In this document: one piece after another, positions 21,654 to 28,860 of the stretch
Numbering within the stretch: position 1 is the first letter of the stretch
Layout of the letters: each line of letters starts with the position of its first letter
Assembly: GCF_002243515.1 (NCBI RefSeq)
Contig: NZ_CP022657.1
Coordinates: 3,125,001 to 3,189,000 of the forward strand
Direction: 5' to 3'
Source: Tumebacillus algifaecis
GTDB taxonomy: Bacteria; Bacillota; Bacilli; Tumebacillales; Tumebacillaceae
DNA: 64,000 bases
Program-made: the position numbers and the translations under genes
Notes under the pieces: model-generated
Databases searched by the model: none
What the model was told of the DNA's origin: nothing
The model's input: the letters and a program-made list of their open reading frames with translations, nothing else

Positions 21654-21770
21654 GCCTAGCGGCGTCTTACTCTCCCAGGACCCTGCGGTCCAAGTACCAT
21701 CAGCTCTGTGGAGCTTAACTTCTGTGTTCGAGATGGGAACAGGTGTGACCTCCACGACATTACCACTAGA
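21654..21770 (-). rRNA. rrf: 5S ribosomal RNA
   Basis: 117 nt with pairing ends (TCTAGTGG... and ...CGCTAGGC), the conserved CACACCTGTTCCCATCTCGAA segment and GAAGTTAAGCTCC. It lies at the 3' end of the 22-gene tRNA array and no 16S or 23S gene is adjacent. It is therefore an orphan 5S gene, apparently expressed from the tRNA-array promoter. Confidence 0.96.
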
Positions 21771-21788
21771 CGATAGTGCTTAATAAAA

Positions 21789-21865
21789 TGGTGGGCCCAA
21801 GAAGATTCGAACTTCCGACCTCACGATTATCAGTCGTGCGCTCTAGCCAACTGAGCTATGGGCCC
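21789..21865 (-). tRNA. tRNA-Ile (GAT), copy 1
   Basis: Acceptor arms GGGCCCA/TGGGCCC. The anticodon stem CACGA/TCGTG frames CTGATAA (anticodon GAT). CCA is encoded. A second copy lies at 23126-23202. Confidence 0.97.
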
Positions 21866-21872
21866 TTAAAAA

Positions 21873-21947
21873 TGGAGCGGAAGACGGGATTCGAACCCGC
21901 GACCCTCGCCTTGGCAAGGCGATGCTCTACCCCTGAGCCACTTCCGC
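21873..21947 (-). tRNA. tRNA-Gly (GCC), copy 1
   Basis: Acceptor arms GCGGAAG/CTTCCGC. The anticodon stem TCGCC/GGCGA frames TTGCCAA (anticodon GCC). CCA is encoded. A second copy lies at 23210-23284. Confidence 0.97.
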
Positions 21948-22076
21948 ATACAGGATGTATGCGTCCCGCGTTGCGACAGGACGTCGCGTTCTTAGCGGGG
22001 CTACCTCTGCCCCATGTTGCAACAGGACGTTGCGATCTTAGTGAGGCACCTTTGTCCAACGTTGCTTTTGTTGGAC
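21946..22076 (-). repeat. Four spacer hairpins between tRNA-Ala and tRNA-Gly
   Basis: In plus-strand reading: GCATAC-AGGAT-GTATGC (21946-21962); CCCGC...GCGGG enclosing GCGAC-AGGAC-GTCGC (21965-21999); an outer weak stem enclosing GCAAC-AGGAC-GTTGC (22019-22033); and a simple GTCCAAC...GTTGGAC hairpin (22054-22076). The outer stem CCCGC/GCGGG replaces CCAAC/GTTGG of other copies. The inner GCAAC/GTTGC replaces GCGAC/GTCGC. These are paired, compensatory changes. Confidence 0.75.
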
Positions 22077-22089
22077 AAGTCATGAGAAC

Positions 22090-22165
22090 TGGTGGAGATA
22101 AGCGGATTCGAACCGCTGACCCCCTGCTTGCAAGGCAGGTGCTCTACCAACTGAGCTATACCCCC
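22090..22165 (-). tRNA. tRNA-Ala (TGC)
   Basis: Begins GGGGGTATAGCTCAGTTGG. The anticodon stem CTGCC/GGCAG frames the loop with anticodon TGC. CCA is encoded. Single copy in the array. Confidence 0.97.
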
Positions 22166-22172
22166 GTAAAAA

Positions 22173-22249
22173 TGGCGTGCCCAGAGAGATTCGAACTCCC
22201 GGCCTTTTGATTCGTAGTCAAACGCTCTATCCAGCTGAGCTATGGGCAC
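22173..22249 (-). tRNA. tRNA-Arg (ACG), copy 1
   Basis: Acceptor arms GTGCCCA/TGGGCAC with discriminator G. The anticodon stem TTTGA/TCAAA frames CTACGAA (anticodon ACG, expected to be edited to ICG). CCA is encoded. Confidence 0.97.
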
Positions 22250-22268
22250 ATTTATGAGATTGTAATAG

Positions 22269-22344
22269 TGGTGAGCCATGAAGGACTCGAACCTTCGACC
22301 CACTGATTAAAAGTCAGTTGCTCTACCAACTGAGCTAATGGCTC
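22269..22344 (-). tRNA. tRNA-Lys (TTT), copy 1
   Basis: Acceptor arms GAGCCAT/ATGGCTC. The anticodon stem ACTGA/TCAGT frames CTTTTAA (anticodon TTT). CCA is encoded. The Arg-Lys pair is repeated at 23930-24101. Confidence 0.97.
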
Positions 22345-22357
22345 ACATACAGGATGT

Positions 22358-22392
22358 CCAACATCGCGCCAGGAGATCGCATAGTAAGTTGG
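22358..22392 (-). repeat. Spacer hairpin between tRNA-Asp and tRNA-Lys
   Basis: An outer CCAAC/GTTGG stem is conserved. The inner stem is degenerate (GCG/CGC around CCAGGAGAT). It belongs to the same hairpin family as in the other tRNA spacers and the 16S leader. Confidence 0.6.
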
Positions 22393-22403
22393 GCAAATTT
22401 AAA

Positions 22404-22480
22404 TGGCGGAGCTGACGGGATTCGAACCCGCGGTCTCCCGCGTGACAGGCGGGCATGTTAGGCCACTACACCACAGCTCC
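22404..22480 (-). tRNA. tRNA-Asp (GTC), copy 1
   Basis: Begins GGAGCTGTGGTGTAGTGG. The anticodon stem CCCGC/GCGGG frames CTGTCAC (anticodon GTC). CCA is encoded. First element of a 452-bp block repeated at 23473-23924. Confidence 0.97.
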
Positions 22481-22483
22481 ATG

Positions 22484-22559
22484 TGGTTGCGGGGACAGGA
22501 CTTGAACCTGCGACCTTCGGGTTATGAGCCCGACGAGCTGCCAACTGCTCCACCCCGCG
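22484..22559 (-). tRNA. Initiator tRNA-fMet (CAT), copy 1
   Basis: CGCGGGG/CCCCGCA leaves the C1-A72 mismatch of initiators. Three G-C pairs in the anticodon stem (TCGGG/CCCGA) frame CTCATAA. CCA is encoded. Confidence 0.97.
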
Positions 22560-22585
22560 ATATGATGTTTGGAAATGTCCACCTT

Positions 22586-22600
22586 GCGACAAGACGTCGC
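22586..22600 (-). repeat. Spacer hairpin between tRNA-Val and tRNA-fMet, copy 1
   Basis: GCGAC and GTCGC pair around AAGAC, a loop variant of the ACAGGACGT family. The outer stem is not preserved. Confidence 0.6.
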
Positions 22601-22630
22601 GAACAAAAGCCGACCTTCCTGTTTTAAAAA

Positions 22631-22706
22631 TGGTGGAGGTTGACGGGATCGAACCGCCGACCCTCTGCTTGTAAGGCAGATGCTCTCCCAGCTGAGCTAA
22701 ACCTCC
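22631..22706 (-). tRNA. tRNA-Val (TAC), copy 1
   Basis: Acceptor arms GGAGGTT/AACCTCC. The anticodon stem TCTGC/GCAGA frames the loop with anticodon TAC. CCA is encoded. Confidence 0.97.
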
Positions 22707-22761
22707 ACGTACAGGACGTACCGTGTCCAACGTTGCGACAGGACATCGCGCCCTTAGTTGG
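22706..22761 (-). repeat. Two spacer hairpins between tRNA-Glu and tRNA-Val, copy 1
   Basis: CACGTAC-AGGAC-GTACCGTG is followed by CCAAC...GTTGG (22727-22761) enclosing GCGAC-AGGAC-ATCGC. The inner C/A clash exists only in plus-strand reading; as minus-strand RNA the same position is a U-G wobble and the stem holds. Confidence 0.72.
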
Positions 22762-22778
22762 GCAACCTCTAAAGAAAA

Positions 22779-22855
22779 TGGTGACTCGTACGGGATTCGA
22801 ACCCGTGAATGCCGCCTTGAAAGGGCGGTGAGTTAAGCCGCTTCTCCAACGAGCC
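22779..22855 (-). tRNA. tRNA-Glu (TTC), copy 1
   Basis: Begins GGCTCGTTGGAGAAGCGG. The anticodon stem CCGCC/GGCGG frames CTTTCAA (anticodon TTC). CCA is encoded. Confidence 0.96.
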
Positions 22856-22856
22856 A

Positions 22857-22931
22857 TGGCTGGGGAGGAAGGGATCGAACCTTCGCATGACGGAGTCAAA
22901 GTCCGTTGCCTTACCGCTTGGCGACTCCCCA
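22857..22931 (-). tRNA. tRNA-Gln (TTG)
   Basis: Acceptor arms TGGGGAG/CTCCCCA. The anticodon stem ACGGA/TCCGT frames CTTTGAC (anticodon TTG). CCA is encoded. Single copy. Confidence 0.97.
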
Positions 22932-22936
22932 ATGTG

Positions 22937-23013
22937 TGGTAGCGGCGGAGGGACTTGAACCCCCGACCCACCGGGTATGAACCGATTGCTCTAGCCAACT
23001 GAGCTACACCGCC
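22937..23013 (-). tRNA. Elongator tRNA-Met (CAT)
   Basis: Begins GGCGGTGTAGCTCAGTTGG. The anticodon loop TTCATAC gives CAT. The body resembles Bacillus elongator Met rather than the lysidine-modified Ile2 type, which I cannot exclude completely. CCA is encoded. Confidence 0.9.
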
Positions 23014-23016
23014 ACA

Positions 23017-23109
23017 TGGCGGAGAGAGGGGGATTCGAACCCCCGAGACGTTTTAGGCGCCTACACGATTTCCAATCGTGCTCCTTCGACCAAACTCGGA
23101 CATCTCTCC
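23017..23109 (-). tRNA. tRNA-Ser (GGA)
   Basis: Long variable arm, about 93 nt with CCA. The anticodon stem CACGA/TCGTG frames TTGGAAA (anticodon GGA). Confidence 0.96.
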
Positions 23110-23125
23110 AGAAGAAATATTGAAA

Positions 23126-23202
23126 TGGTGGGCCCAAGAAGATTCGAACTTCCGACCTCACGATTATCAGTCGTGCGCTCTAGCCAACTGAGCTATGGGC
23201 CC
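23126..23202 (-). tRNA. tRNA-Ile (GAT), copy 2
   Basis: Identical by eye to the copy at 21789-21865. It is followed by the same tRNA-Gly and spacer. Confidence 0.97.
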
Positions 23203-23209
23203 TTAAAAA

Positions 23210-23284
23210 TGGAGCGGAAGACGGGATTCGAACCCGCGACCCTCGCCTTGGCAAGGCGATGCTCTACCCCTGAGCCACTTCCGC
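23210..23284 (-). tRNA. tRNA-Gly (GCC), copy 2
   Basis: Identical by eye to the copy at 21873-21947. The spacer beyond its 5' end is also conserved for about 60 bp. Confidence 0.97.
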
Positions 23285-23365
23285 ATACAGGATGTATGCG
23301 TCCCACGTTGCGACAGGACGTCGCGTTCTTAGCGGGGCTACCTCTGTCCCGCGCTGCAACAGGAC
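23283..23365 (-). repeat. Spacer hairpins between tRNA-Phe and tRNA-Gly
   Basis: GCATAC-AGGAT-GTATGC is followed by a GCGAC-AGGAC-GTCGC inner hairpin whose outer arm is CCCAC against GCGGG. Then comes a truncated element (CCCGC...GCAACAGGAC) that loses its 3' half at the Phe gene. It looks like the breakpoint of the duplication. Confidence 0.65.
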
Positions 23366-23378
23366 TATTTTTGAAAAA

Positions 23379-23454
<76 letters not shown>

Positions 23455-23472
23455 ATATTGAGATGAAAAAAG

Positions 23473-23549
23473 TGGCGGAGCTGACGGGATTCGAACCCGC
23501 GGTCTCCCGCGTGACAGGCGGGCATGTTAGGCCACTACACCACAGCTCC
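23473..23549 (-). tRNA. tRNA-Asp (GTC), copy 2
   Basis: Identical by eye to the copy at 22404-22480. CCA is encoded. Confidence 0.97.
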
Positions 23550-23552
23550 ATG

Positions 23553-23628
23553 TGGTTGCGGGGACAGGACTTGAACCTGCGACCTTCGGGTTATGAGCCC
23601 GACGAGCTGCCAACTGCTCCACCCCGCG
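23553..23628 (-). tRNA. Initiator tRNA-fMet (CAT), copy 2
   Basis: Identical by eye to 22484-22559, including the C1-A72 mismatch. Confidence 0.97.
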
Positions 23629-23654
23629 ATATGATGTTTGGAAATGTCCACCTT

Positions 23655-23669
23655 GCGACAAGACGTCGC
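23655..23669 (-). repeat. Spacer hairpin between tRNA-Val and tRNA-fMet, copy 2
   Basis: GCGAC-AAGAC-GTCGC, the same as at 22586-22600. Confidence 0.6.
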
Positions 23670-23699
23670 GAACAAAAGCCGACCTTCCTGTTTTAAAAA

Positions 23700-23775
23700 T
23701 GGTGGAGGTTGACGGGATCGAACCGCCGACCCTCTGCTTGTAAGGCAGATGCTCTCCCAGCTGAGCTAAACCTCC
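23700..23775 (-). tRNA. tRNA-Val (TAC), copy 2
   Basis: Identical by eye to 22631-22706. CCA is encoded. Confidence 0.97.
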
Positions 23776-23830
23776 ACGTACAGGACGTACCGTGTCCAAC
23801 GTTGCGACAGGACGTCGCGCCCTTAGTTGG
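23775..23830 (-). repeat. Two spacer hairpins between tRNA-Glu and tRNA-Val, copy 2
   Basis: CACGTAC-AGGAC-GTACCGTG is followed by the full two-stem element (CCAAC/GTTGG at 23796-23830, inner GCGAC/GTCGC). This is the most complete copy of the family. Confidence 0.75.
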
Positions 23831-23847
23831 GCAACCTCTAAAGAAAA

Positions 23848-23924
23848 TGGTGACTCGTACGGGATTCGAACCCGTGAATGCCGCCTTGAAAGGGCGGTGA
23901 GTTAAGCCGCTTCTCCAACGAGCC
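23848..23924 (-). tRNA. tRNA-Glu (TTC), copy 2
   Basis: Identical by eye to 22779-22855. CCA is encoded. Confidence 0.96.
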
Positions 23925-23929
23925 ATACA

Positions 23930-24006
23930 TGGCGTGCCCAGAGAGATTCGAACTCCCGGCCTTTTGATTCGTAGTCAAACGCTCTATCCAGCTGAGCTAT
24001 GGGCAC
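23930..24006 (-). tRNA. tRNA-Arg (ACG), copy 2
   Basis: Identical by eye to 22173-22249. Together with tRNA-Lys it forms a 172-bp block equal in length to copy 1, with one spacer substitution. Confidence 0.97.
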
Positions 24007-24025
24007 ATTTATGAGATTGTAACAG

Positions 24026-24101
24026 TGGTGAGCCATGAAGGACTCGAACCTTCGACCCACTGATTAAAAGTCAGTTGCTCTACCAACTGAGCTAATGGCT
24101 C
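24026..24101 (-). tRNA. tRNA-Lys (TTT), copy 2
   Basis: Identical by eye to 22269-22344. CCA is encoded. Confidence 0.97.
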
Positions 24102-24103
24102 AC

Positions 24104-24195
24104 TGGCGGAGGAAGAGGGATTCGAACCCCCGAGACGGTTACCCGCCTACTTGATTTCGAGTCAAGCTCCTTCGACCGAACTCGGACATTCCTCC
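24104..24195 (-). tRNA. tRNA-Ser (CGA)
   Basis: Long variable arm. The anticodon stem CTTGA/TCAAG frames CTCGAAA (anticodon CGA). CCA is encoded. First gene of the array. Confidence 0.96.
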
Positions 24196-24254
24196 GTGAT
24201 ACATCATGCGTTTCTTTCATTGTTTTGCTGTCGGCTCTCGCGGCGACAGGTATT

Positions 24255-24284
24255 AATATAACACGTTTCAATGCTTGTACTCAA
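24255..24284 (-). promoter_or_regulatory. Candidate promoter of the tRNA array
   Basis: On the minus strand TTGAGT and TATATT are separated by 18 bp. GTCGCCGCGAGAG (24235-24247) follows at the expected start, exactly as after the rrn promoter near 1.2 kb. The first tRNA gene begins about 50 bp downstream. Confidence 0.6.
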
Positions 24285-24487
24285 AGCATTCCACACTCGA
24301 AATACAAGCAAATTGATTCATTACACAAGATCACCTCCCTCATTATCACTCAATCACTAAAATACCTCACGCAATCAAAAGGCGCGCTCGATCAACTCAG
24401 ACTGCTAAACCATCCCTACATTCGCAGTCATGGCCCACACACTGCTCTGTTCACAATCAGGTATGACTTGCGATCTTTGATAGACAA

Positions 24488-24518
24488 TAAAAAGAGACTC
24501 CTATTCAAGAGTCTCTTT
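24488..24518 (-). terminator. Intrinsic terminator after ftsZ
   Basis: AAAGAGACTC and GAGTCTCTTT pair around an eight-base loop. A T run follows on the minus strand, five bases beyond the stop. Confidence 0.88.
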
Positions 24519-24523
24519 CTTAG

Positions 24524-25600
24524 CTAGCGGTTGTTGCGGCGCAAGAACGCCGGAATGTCGAGGTTATCGACAGCAGCGTTGTTACCCGTACCAAACGACT
24601 TGATATCGGTCTTGTTCAATGCCGGCTTCGGCTGAGCTGGGCGTTCTTTGTGCTCAAATCCGGTCGCAATCACAGTGACTACGATTTCGTCTTTCAGATC
24701 TGGGTTGATCACCGCACCAAAAATCATGTTCACTTCCGGGTCGGCCGCCGAGGAAACGATATCGGCTGCTTCATTGACTTCAAACAGCGACAAATTGTTG
24801 CCCCCTGCGATATGCATCAAGACACCACGTGCGCCATCGATCGACGTCTCCAGAAGCGGAGAGCAGATCGCTTTTTTCGCAGCTTCTGCTGCACGGCTTT
24901 CACCGGAGTGTACACCAATGCCCATCAGCGCCGAACCACGCTCGGTCATGATGGTTTTCACGTCAGCGAAGTCAACGTTGATCAGGCCCGGTACTGCGAT
25001 CAAATCAGAGATACCTTGAACACCCTGACGCAACACGTTGTCCGCTTCACGGAATGCTTCAAGCATCGGCGTATTCTTGTCAACAATCTCCAACAGTCGG
25101 TCGTTCGGAATGACGATCAGCGTATCAACTTTTTCCTTGAGGTTAGCGATACCAGTTTCCGCTTGGTTCATGCGTCGGCGGCCTTCAAAGGTAAACGGCT
25201 TGGTAACAACACCGACCGTCAGCGCTCCGAGCTCCTTCGCGATCTCAGCGACAACTGGCGCAGCACCGGTTCCGGTACCGCCACCCATGCCAGCGGTGAC
25301 AAAAACCATGTCAGCACCGCGCAGTGCGTTCATGATCAGTTCTTTGCTTTCCTCTGCCGCTTTCTTTCCGATATCAGGGTTCGCCCCTGCTCCTAGCCCG
25401 CGGGTGAGTTTTTCACCGATCTGCAAACGGTGTTCTGCTTTCGAAAGATGCAGAGCTTGCGCGTCCGTGTTGACAGTGATGAATTCAACACCTTTGATGC
25501 CCGCTTCGATCATTCGATTGACTGCATTGCAACCGCCGCCACCGCAACCAATTACTTTTATCTGAGCCAGAGCCTCCACATCGAGATCGAACTCCAACAT
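24524..25600 (-). CDS. ftsZ: Cell division GTPase FtsZ
   Basis: A 358-residue tubulin homologue that polymerises into the Z ring at mid-cell. The GTPase signature [11 protein letters not shown] lies near residues 104-114. The N-terminal [17 protein letters not shown] and the C-terminal conserved peptide LDIPAFLRR (binding FtsA/SepF/EzrA-type partners) are intact. The open frame extends five codons upstream. The start MLEFDLDVE is chosen because GAGGAGGAACAGT precedes it. It is the last gene of the dcw cluster, 50 bp after ftsA, and is followed by a terminator. Confidence 0.98.
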   Translation of the reverse strand: MLEFDLDVEALAQIKVIGCGGGGCNAVNRMIEAGIKGVEFITVNTDAQALHLSKAEHRLQIGEKLTRGLGAGANPDIGKKAAEESKELIMNALRGADMVFVTAGMGGGTGTGAAPVVAEIAKELGALTVGVVTKPFTFEGRRRMNQAETGIANLKEKVDTLIVIPNDRLLEIVDKNTPMLEAFREADNVLRQGVQGISDLIAVPGLINVDFADVKTIMTERGSALMGIGVHSGESRAAEAAKKAICSPLLETSIDGARGVLMHIAGGNNLSLFEVNEAADIVSSAADPEVNMIFGAVINPDLKDEIVVTVIATGFEHKERPAQPKPALNKTDIKSFGTGNNAAVDNLDIPAFLRRNNR

Positions 25601-25650
25601 ACTGTTCCTCCTCACTAACTAAACCCAAGATGTTACAGATTGTGCTTGAA

Positions 25651-26883
25651 TTAAATAAACTCGTTGAACCAGTTTTTGATCTTCTCGACGAATCCCCCGC
25701 CTTGGTTGCCACCTGCTTTACGACGCGGAGCTGCTGCTGCCACTTCCACCTTGTTCGTAAAGTTCCGGGCAACGTTTCGGATGATTCCTACACCATTGAT
25801 GAACGATGCGTCTTTCACGCCGAGGAACTCGGGAATCGCAACGCGCACTGAGGATTCAAGTTCAAACTCCGCGAGCTTATCAACAGCAGGCAGATTCGCC
25901 CCACCGCCGGTCAGCACATAGCCGCCCGCCAATTCCTTGTAGCCCAGCTTTTCCATCTCTTGACGCACCATCATGAATATTTCTTGCAGGCGCGGCTCGA
26001 TGATATGTGCCAGATCGACTTGTGTAAATTCCTTGTCCGCATTGCCACCGACGCGCGATACCTTGAAAGTGTGATCCTGTACACTCTCGCTGACCAACGC
26101 GCAAGCATGACGCAATTTGATCCCTTCCGCCGCTTCTGTCTGCGTACGCAGACCGATCGCGATGTCGTTGGTCACATGGTCACCACCGACCGGAAGGACA
26201 GTAGTCGCTTCCAAAATGCCTTCTTTAAAGACCGAGACGGTCGTTTGTCCAGCACCAAGGTCGATCAAGCCGACACCGAGTTTCTTTTCGTCATTGGTCA
26301 AAGCGACGGTGCCTGCCGATAGAGGGGACAACACAAGGCCGGCAATCTGAACGCCAGCCCGTTCCACACAACGCACCAGATTGTGAATGATTGTGCGGGA
26401 ACCAGTGATGATATAAGCTTCAACCTCAAGACGTACCCCGATCATGCCACGAGGGTCTGAGATATCTGTCAAACCATCTACTACGTAGCCTTTTGGGACT
26501 ACATCGATAATCTCGCGCTCCGGAGGAAGCGCAATCACACGCGAAGCCTGCAACACGCGGTCGATGTCCTCTTCCCCGATCTCACGGTTCGGAGAGTTGA
26601 CAGCGACGACGCCGTGGCTGTTTTGAAGGGAGATATGATTGCCTGAGATGCCGATGTACGCAGACGAGATTTGAATGCCGACCATCCGTTCCGCATGATC
26701 GATCGCGGCCCGAATGGATTGAACAGTCTTATCTATATCAACGATTGCACCTTTACGTATACCGTCACCGTCAGCAGAACCAACACCGATAATCTGTATC
26801 TCCGTGCCAGTCACTTCGCCAATTATGGCCCGCACCTTGGATGTTCCTATGTCTAAGCTGACGATGATATCGCCGTTTGTCAA
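25651..26883 (-). CDS. ftsA: Cell division protein FtsA
   Basis: A 410-residue actin-like ATPase that anchors FtsZ filaments to the membrane. The N-terminal VSLDIGTSKVRAIIG phosphate-binding loop, the SHS2 insertion region and GGGANLPAVDKLAE near residue 340 are present. The C-terminus ends FVEKIKNWFNEFI, an amphipathic membrane-targeting helix. The TTG start is chosen because GGGAGG lies nine bases upstream; the GTG seven codons earlier would translate through the ribosome-binding site. It is preceded by a sigma-H-like promoter. Confidence 0.97.
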   Translation of the reverse strand: MTNGDIIVSLDIGTSKVRAIIGEVTGTEIQIIGVGSADGDGIRKGAIVDIDKTVQSIRAAIDHAERMVGIQISSAYIGISGNHISLQNSHGVVAVNSPNREIGEEDIDRVLQASRVIALPPEREIIDVVPKGYVVDGLTDISDPRGMIGVRLEVEAYIITGSRTIIHNLVRCVERAGVQIAGLVLSPLSAGTVALTNDEKKLGVGLIDLGAGQTTVSVFKEGILEATTVLPVGGDHVTNDIAIGLRTQTEAAEGIKLRHACALVSESVQDHTFKVSRVGGNADKEFTQVDLAHIIEPRLQEIFMMVRQEMEKLGYKELAGGYVLTGGGANLPAVDKLAEFELESSVRVAIPEFLGVKDASFINGVGIIRNVARNFTNKVEVAAAAPRRKAGGNQGGGFVEKIKNWFNEFI

Positions 26884-26934
26884 GCGGTGGCACCTCCCTA
26901 GCACTATGCCCTACTATTCTTTATACCAGTTTTT

Positions 26935-26963
26935 AAATTCAACGTAACATGTCGATTCCCTTT
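26935..26963 (-). promoter_or_regulatory. Sigma-H-like promoter of ftsA-ftsZ
   Basis: On the minus strand AAAGGGAAT, 11 bp, GTTGAATTT match the sigma-H consensus RNAGGAWWW-N11/12-RNNGAATWW at 17 of 18 positions. It lies in the sbp-ftsA gap. In Bacillus subtilis ftsAZ has a sigma-H promoter at the equivalent place, used at entry into sporulation. Confidence 0.65.
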
Positions 26964-26998
26964 TTTTCGGAACGATTTTCTCAAAAAAGTTCCTTGAA

Positions 26999-27358
26999 TT
27001 ATAAAGTTTTTTCAGGTGGTTTACGTGAACGAGTTACCATTAGACGACGAATTGCCGCGATGTTATTGAATAAACGTACACCAAACGCGAAGACTGCCGC
27101 CAAGTAGAGATCGACGCCAAGTTGCACCCCGATGAAAGCGAGCAGGGCGGCCAGCAATGTATTGAAGAAAAAACCACTGATAAACACGCTGCTGTCAAAG
27201 TGACGCTCTAAACTAGCCCGTATCCCGCCAAACACCGTGTCAAGCGCTGCTAAGATCGCGATCGACAAATAGCTGCTGTATTGGAGTGGGATCGAGAAAT
27301 TGAAGGAAAGTCCAATGAACACACCCAGCACAAGGCCGATTACCGGAATCCAGATCAT
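26999..27358 (-). CDS. sbp: Small basic protein Sbp (DUF1290)
   Basis: A 119-residue membrane protein with three to four hydrophobic helices. The conserved core YLSIAILAALDTVFGGIRA lies near residues 29-47, and the C-terminus is basic (RRLMVTRSRKPPEK). It is a conserved dcw-cluster member in Bacillales, always next to ftsA, with no established biochemical function. Its start overlaps the stop of the upstream DUF881 gene. Confidence 0.93.
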   Translation of the reverse strand: MIWIPVIGLVLGVFIGLSFNFSIPLQYSSYLSIAILAALDTVFGGIRASLERHFDSSVFISGFFFNTLLAALLAFIGVQLGVDLYLAAVFAFGVRLFNNIAAIRRLMVTRSRKPPEKTL

Positions 27359-28095
27359 AACTTTTTCTCTCCTTCAGGATGCGCATACTCATATTGCACC
27401 GAATCATCGTCGTAAGGCGGAATGACCAGGCTTCCGTCGCCCACTTCCTGCACTGTGAATTTCTTGCCCATCTCAGCAAATGACGGCGGGAAAATGCTCA
27501 TGCCGACCTTCATCTGCTCGACGTTGCCAACCGCCTTGATGATGATTTTGTCTGGCGAGACCATGACGGTGTTCACTTGCAGGTTGTTCGAGTCGATCGT
27601 GCGAACTGAGCTAAAGGAAACGATGCGATGGTTGTTGACGACGATCGCCTTCGCCTCGTTGCCTTTTAAATAATTGACGACGCGGTACAGATAATCCCCA
27701 AGACTCCGGCGGTTCATGTCCAACTCCTCTGGATTTTTCACCGCGATCAGATCAAAATCATCTTCGATCGTCACGATGATGCCGCTGCCTTTAACCTCGC
27801 TCATCCCAGCCTGGTTTTTGACACGTTCCAACTCCTCGGCCAAAGTGCGGACCAATTGGCTCTGATTCCCTTTTTGGCTCTGCAAATCGGCAATCTTCTG
27901 CTCAATCTCGCGGATCTGTGAGCGCAAGAACTGCTGACGCTCCGTCTCCTGCTTGAGTTCTGTCGTCAATTGCAACGTATCTCCAGCCGGACTTGATTCG
28001 AGTTTGGGGCGATTGATAGACGTGAACTGAACGGTCATCATCCAGCCGAGCAGGGCAGCAACCAATACTAAACTGATCTTGCTGTTAAGTTTCAA
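27355..28095 (-). CDS. ylxX: DUF881 family protein (YlxX position)
   Basis: A 246-residue protein with one N-terminal membrane helix (ISLVLVAALLGWMMTVQF), then a coiled coil at about residues 45-95 (ELKQETERQQFLRSQIREIEQKIADLQ). The globular DUF881 domain contains GSGIIVTIEDDFD and IVVNNHRIVSFSSVR. The start is TTG with AAGGAG five bases upstream. Two DUF881 genes in tandem before sbp match Bacillus ylxW-ylxX; the symbol is assigned by position only. Function is unknown, probably envelope or division related. Confidence 0.85.
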   Translation of the reverse strand: MKLNSKISLVLVAALLGWMMTVQFTSINRPKLESSPAGDTLQLTTELKQETERQQFLRSQIREIEQKIADLQSQKGNQSQLVRTLAEELERVKNQAGMSEVKGSGIIVTIEDDFDLIAVKNPEELDMNRRSLGDYLYRVVNYLKGNEAKAIVVNNHRIVSFSSVRTIDSNNLQVNTVMVSPDKIIIKAVGNVEQMKVGMSIFPPSFAEMGKKFTVQEVGDGSLVIPPYDDDSVQYEYAHPEGEKKL

Positions 28096-28113
28096 TGCTC
28101 TCCTTCACCCTTT

Positions 28114-28857
28114 CTATTTCCCAAGCCCATTAAAGTCGCCAGAGTAGCCATTAATCGTCACCGAAAGGCTTTTTTTCGGAGGTTGAATCGTGATCGTGCG
28201 GTAGCGCAGAATGTCGAGAATGCCGTTTTTCATCGTCAGCGCCGCTTCCAAACGGTCGCGGTTGCCCACCGCTCGAAACTCATACGGACGGTTGATCTTC
28301 TGACCGTTGATCTTGATCACTGGACCGATGCAGATAATACCGGTCGTCGAGGAGATCCGCTGATCGTTGATCTGCACCGCTTCCGCCCCAGCGATCAACA
28401 ATTCATTGGTGATGTTCATCAGGTCGGAGTCATGTACGATCAAAAAGTCTGGCGGAAAACCCTTTGGCACGTCTTTGACCGTGCTGTCATCGATGGTAAA
28501 GGTGATCCCTTCGCCTTTCAACGGCAAAATGCCCGACATCACGCGATACTTGCTCAGCTCTTCTTTGAGATCGGGAGACTCTGGCTTGGCCAGGTCCCCA
28601 GCCTTTTCTTCCAGTTCAAACATCTTCTTTTTCAAGCTTTCCAATTCGGCTTCAAACTGGCTGTTGCTCTCCTTGACTTTGTTTAGCTGATCGGCCGTGT
28701 ACTGGGCGCGCGGGTCATAGACACGCGCCTCATCCACTTGAAACTGGGCGGCCGCACGGGTGTTTTTATATTGCATCGAGAGCATCAGACCGAGGATGAC
28801 AGAAATCAAGGTGAGCGATACAGTCAATTTGATACGCGGATTCGGTTTTTTGGCCAT
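28114..28857 (-). CDS. ylxW: DUF881 family protein (YlxW position)
   Basis: A 247-residue paralogue of the next gene: N-terminal membrane helix (LTVSLTLISVILGLMLSMQY), coiled coil at about residues 52-90, then a DUF881 domain with GEGITFTIDDST and AVQINDQRISSTTGI. The two genes are 18 bp apart and share the same architecture, suggesting an old tandem duplication. The stop of divIB nearly abuts the ATG. Function is unknown. Confidence 0.85.
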   Translation of the reverse strand: MAKKPNPRIKLTVSLTLISVILGLMLSMQYKNTRAAAQFQVDEARVYDPRAQYTADQLNKVKESNSQFEAELESLKKKMFELEEKAGDLAKPESPDLKEELSKYRVMSGILPLKGEGITFTIDDSTVKDVPKGFPPDFLIVHDSDLMNITNELLIAGAEAVQINDQRISSTTGIICIGPVIKINGQKINRPYEFRAVGNRDRLEAALTMKNGILDILRYRTITIQPPKKSLSVTINGYSGDFNGLGK

Positions 28858-28860
28858 CTC

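Larger units (their letters stand above)
22404..22855 (-). repeat. 452-bp duplicated block Asp-fMet-Val-Glu, copy 1
   Basis: Four tRNA genes with their spacers recur at 23473-23924 with identical length and order. By eye I see one difference, in the Glu-Val spacer hairpin (ACATCGCG here, ACGTCGCG in copy 2). Spacer identity indicates recent duplication or gene conversion. Confidence 0.93.
23473..23924 (-). repeat. 452-bp duplicated block Asp-fMet-Val-Glu, copy 2
   Basis: Same length, order and spacers as 22404-22855, with one visible substitution. In this copy tRNA-Glu is followed by Arg-Lys; in copy 1 it is followed by Gln-Met. Confidence 0.93.
24196..24523. other. Intergenic region between ftsZ and the tRNA array
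   Basis: It holds the tRNA-array promoter, its 13-bp leader element shared with rrn, and the ftsZ terminator. I see no gene in the remaining sequence. Confidence 0.6.
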
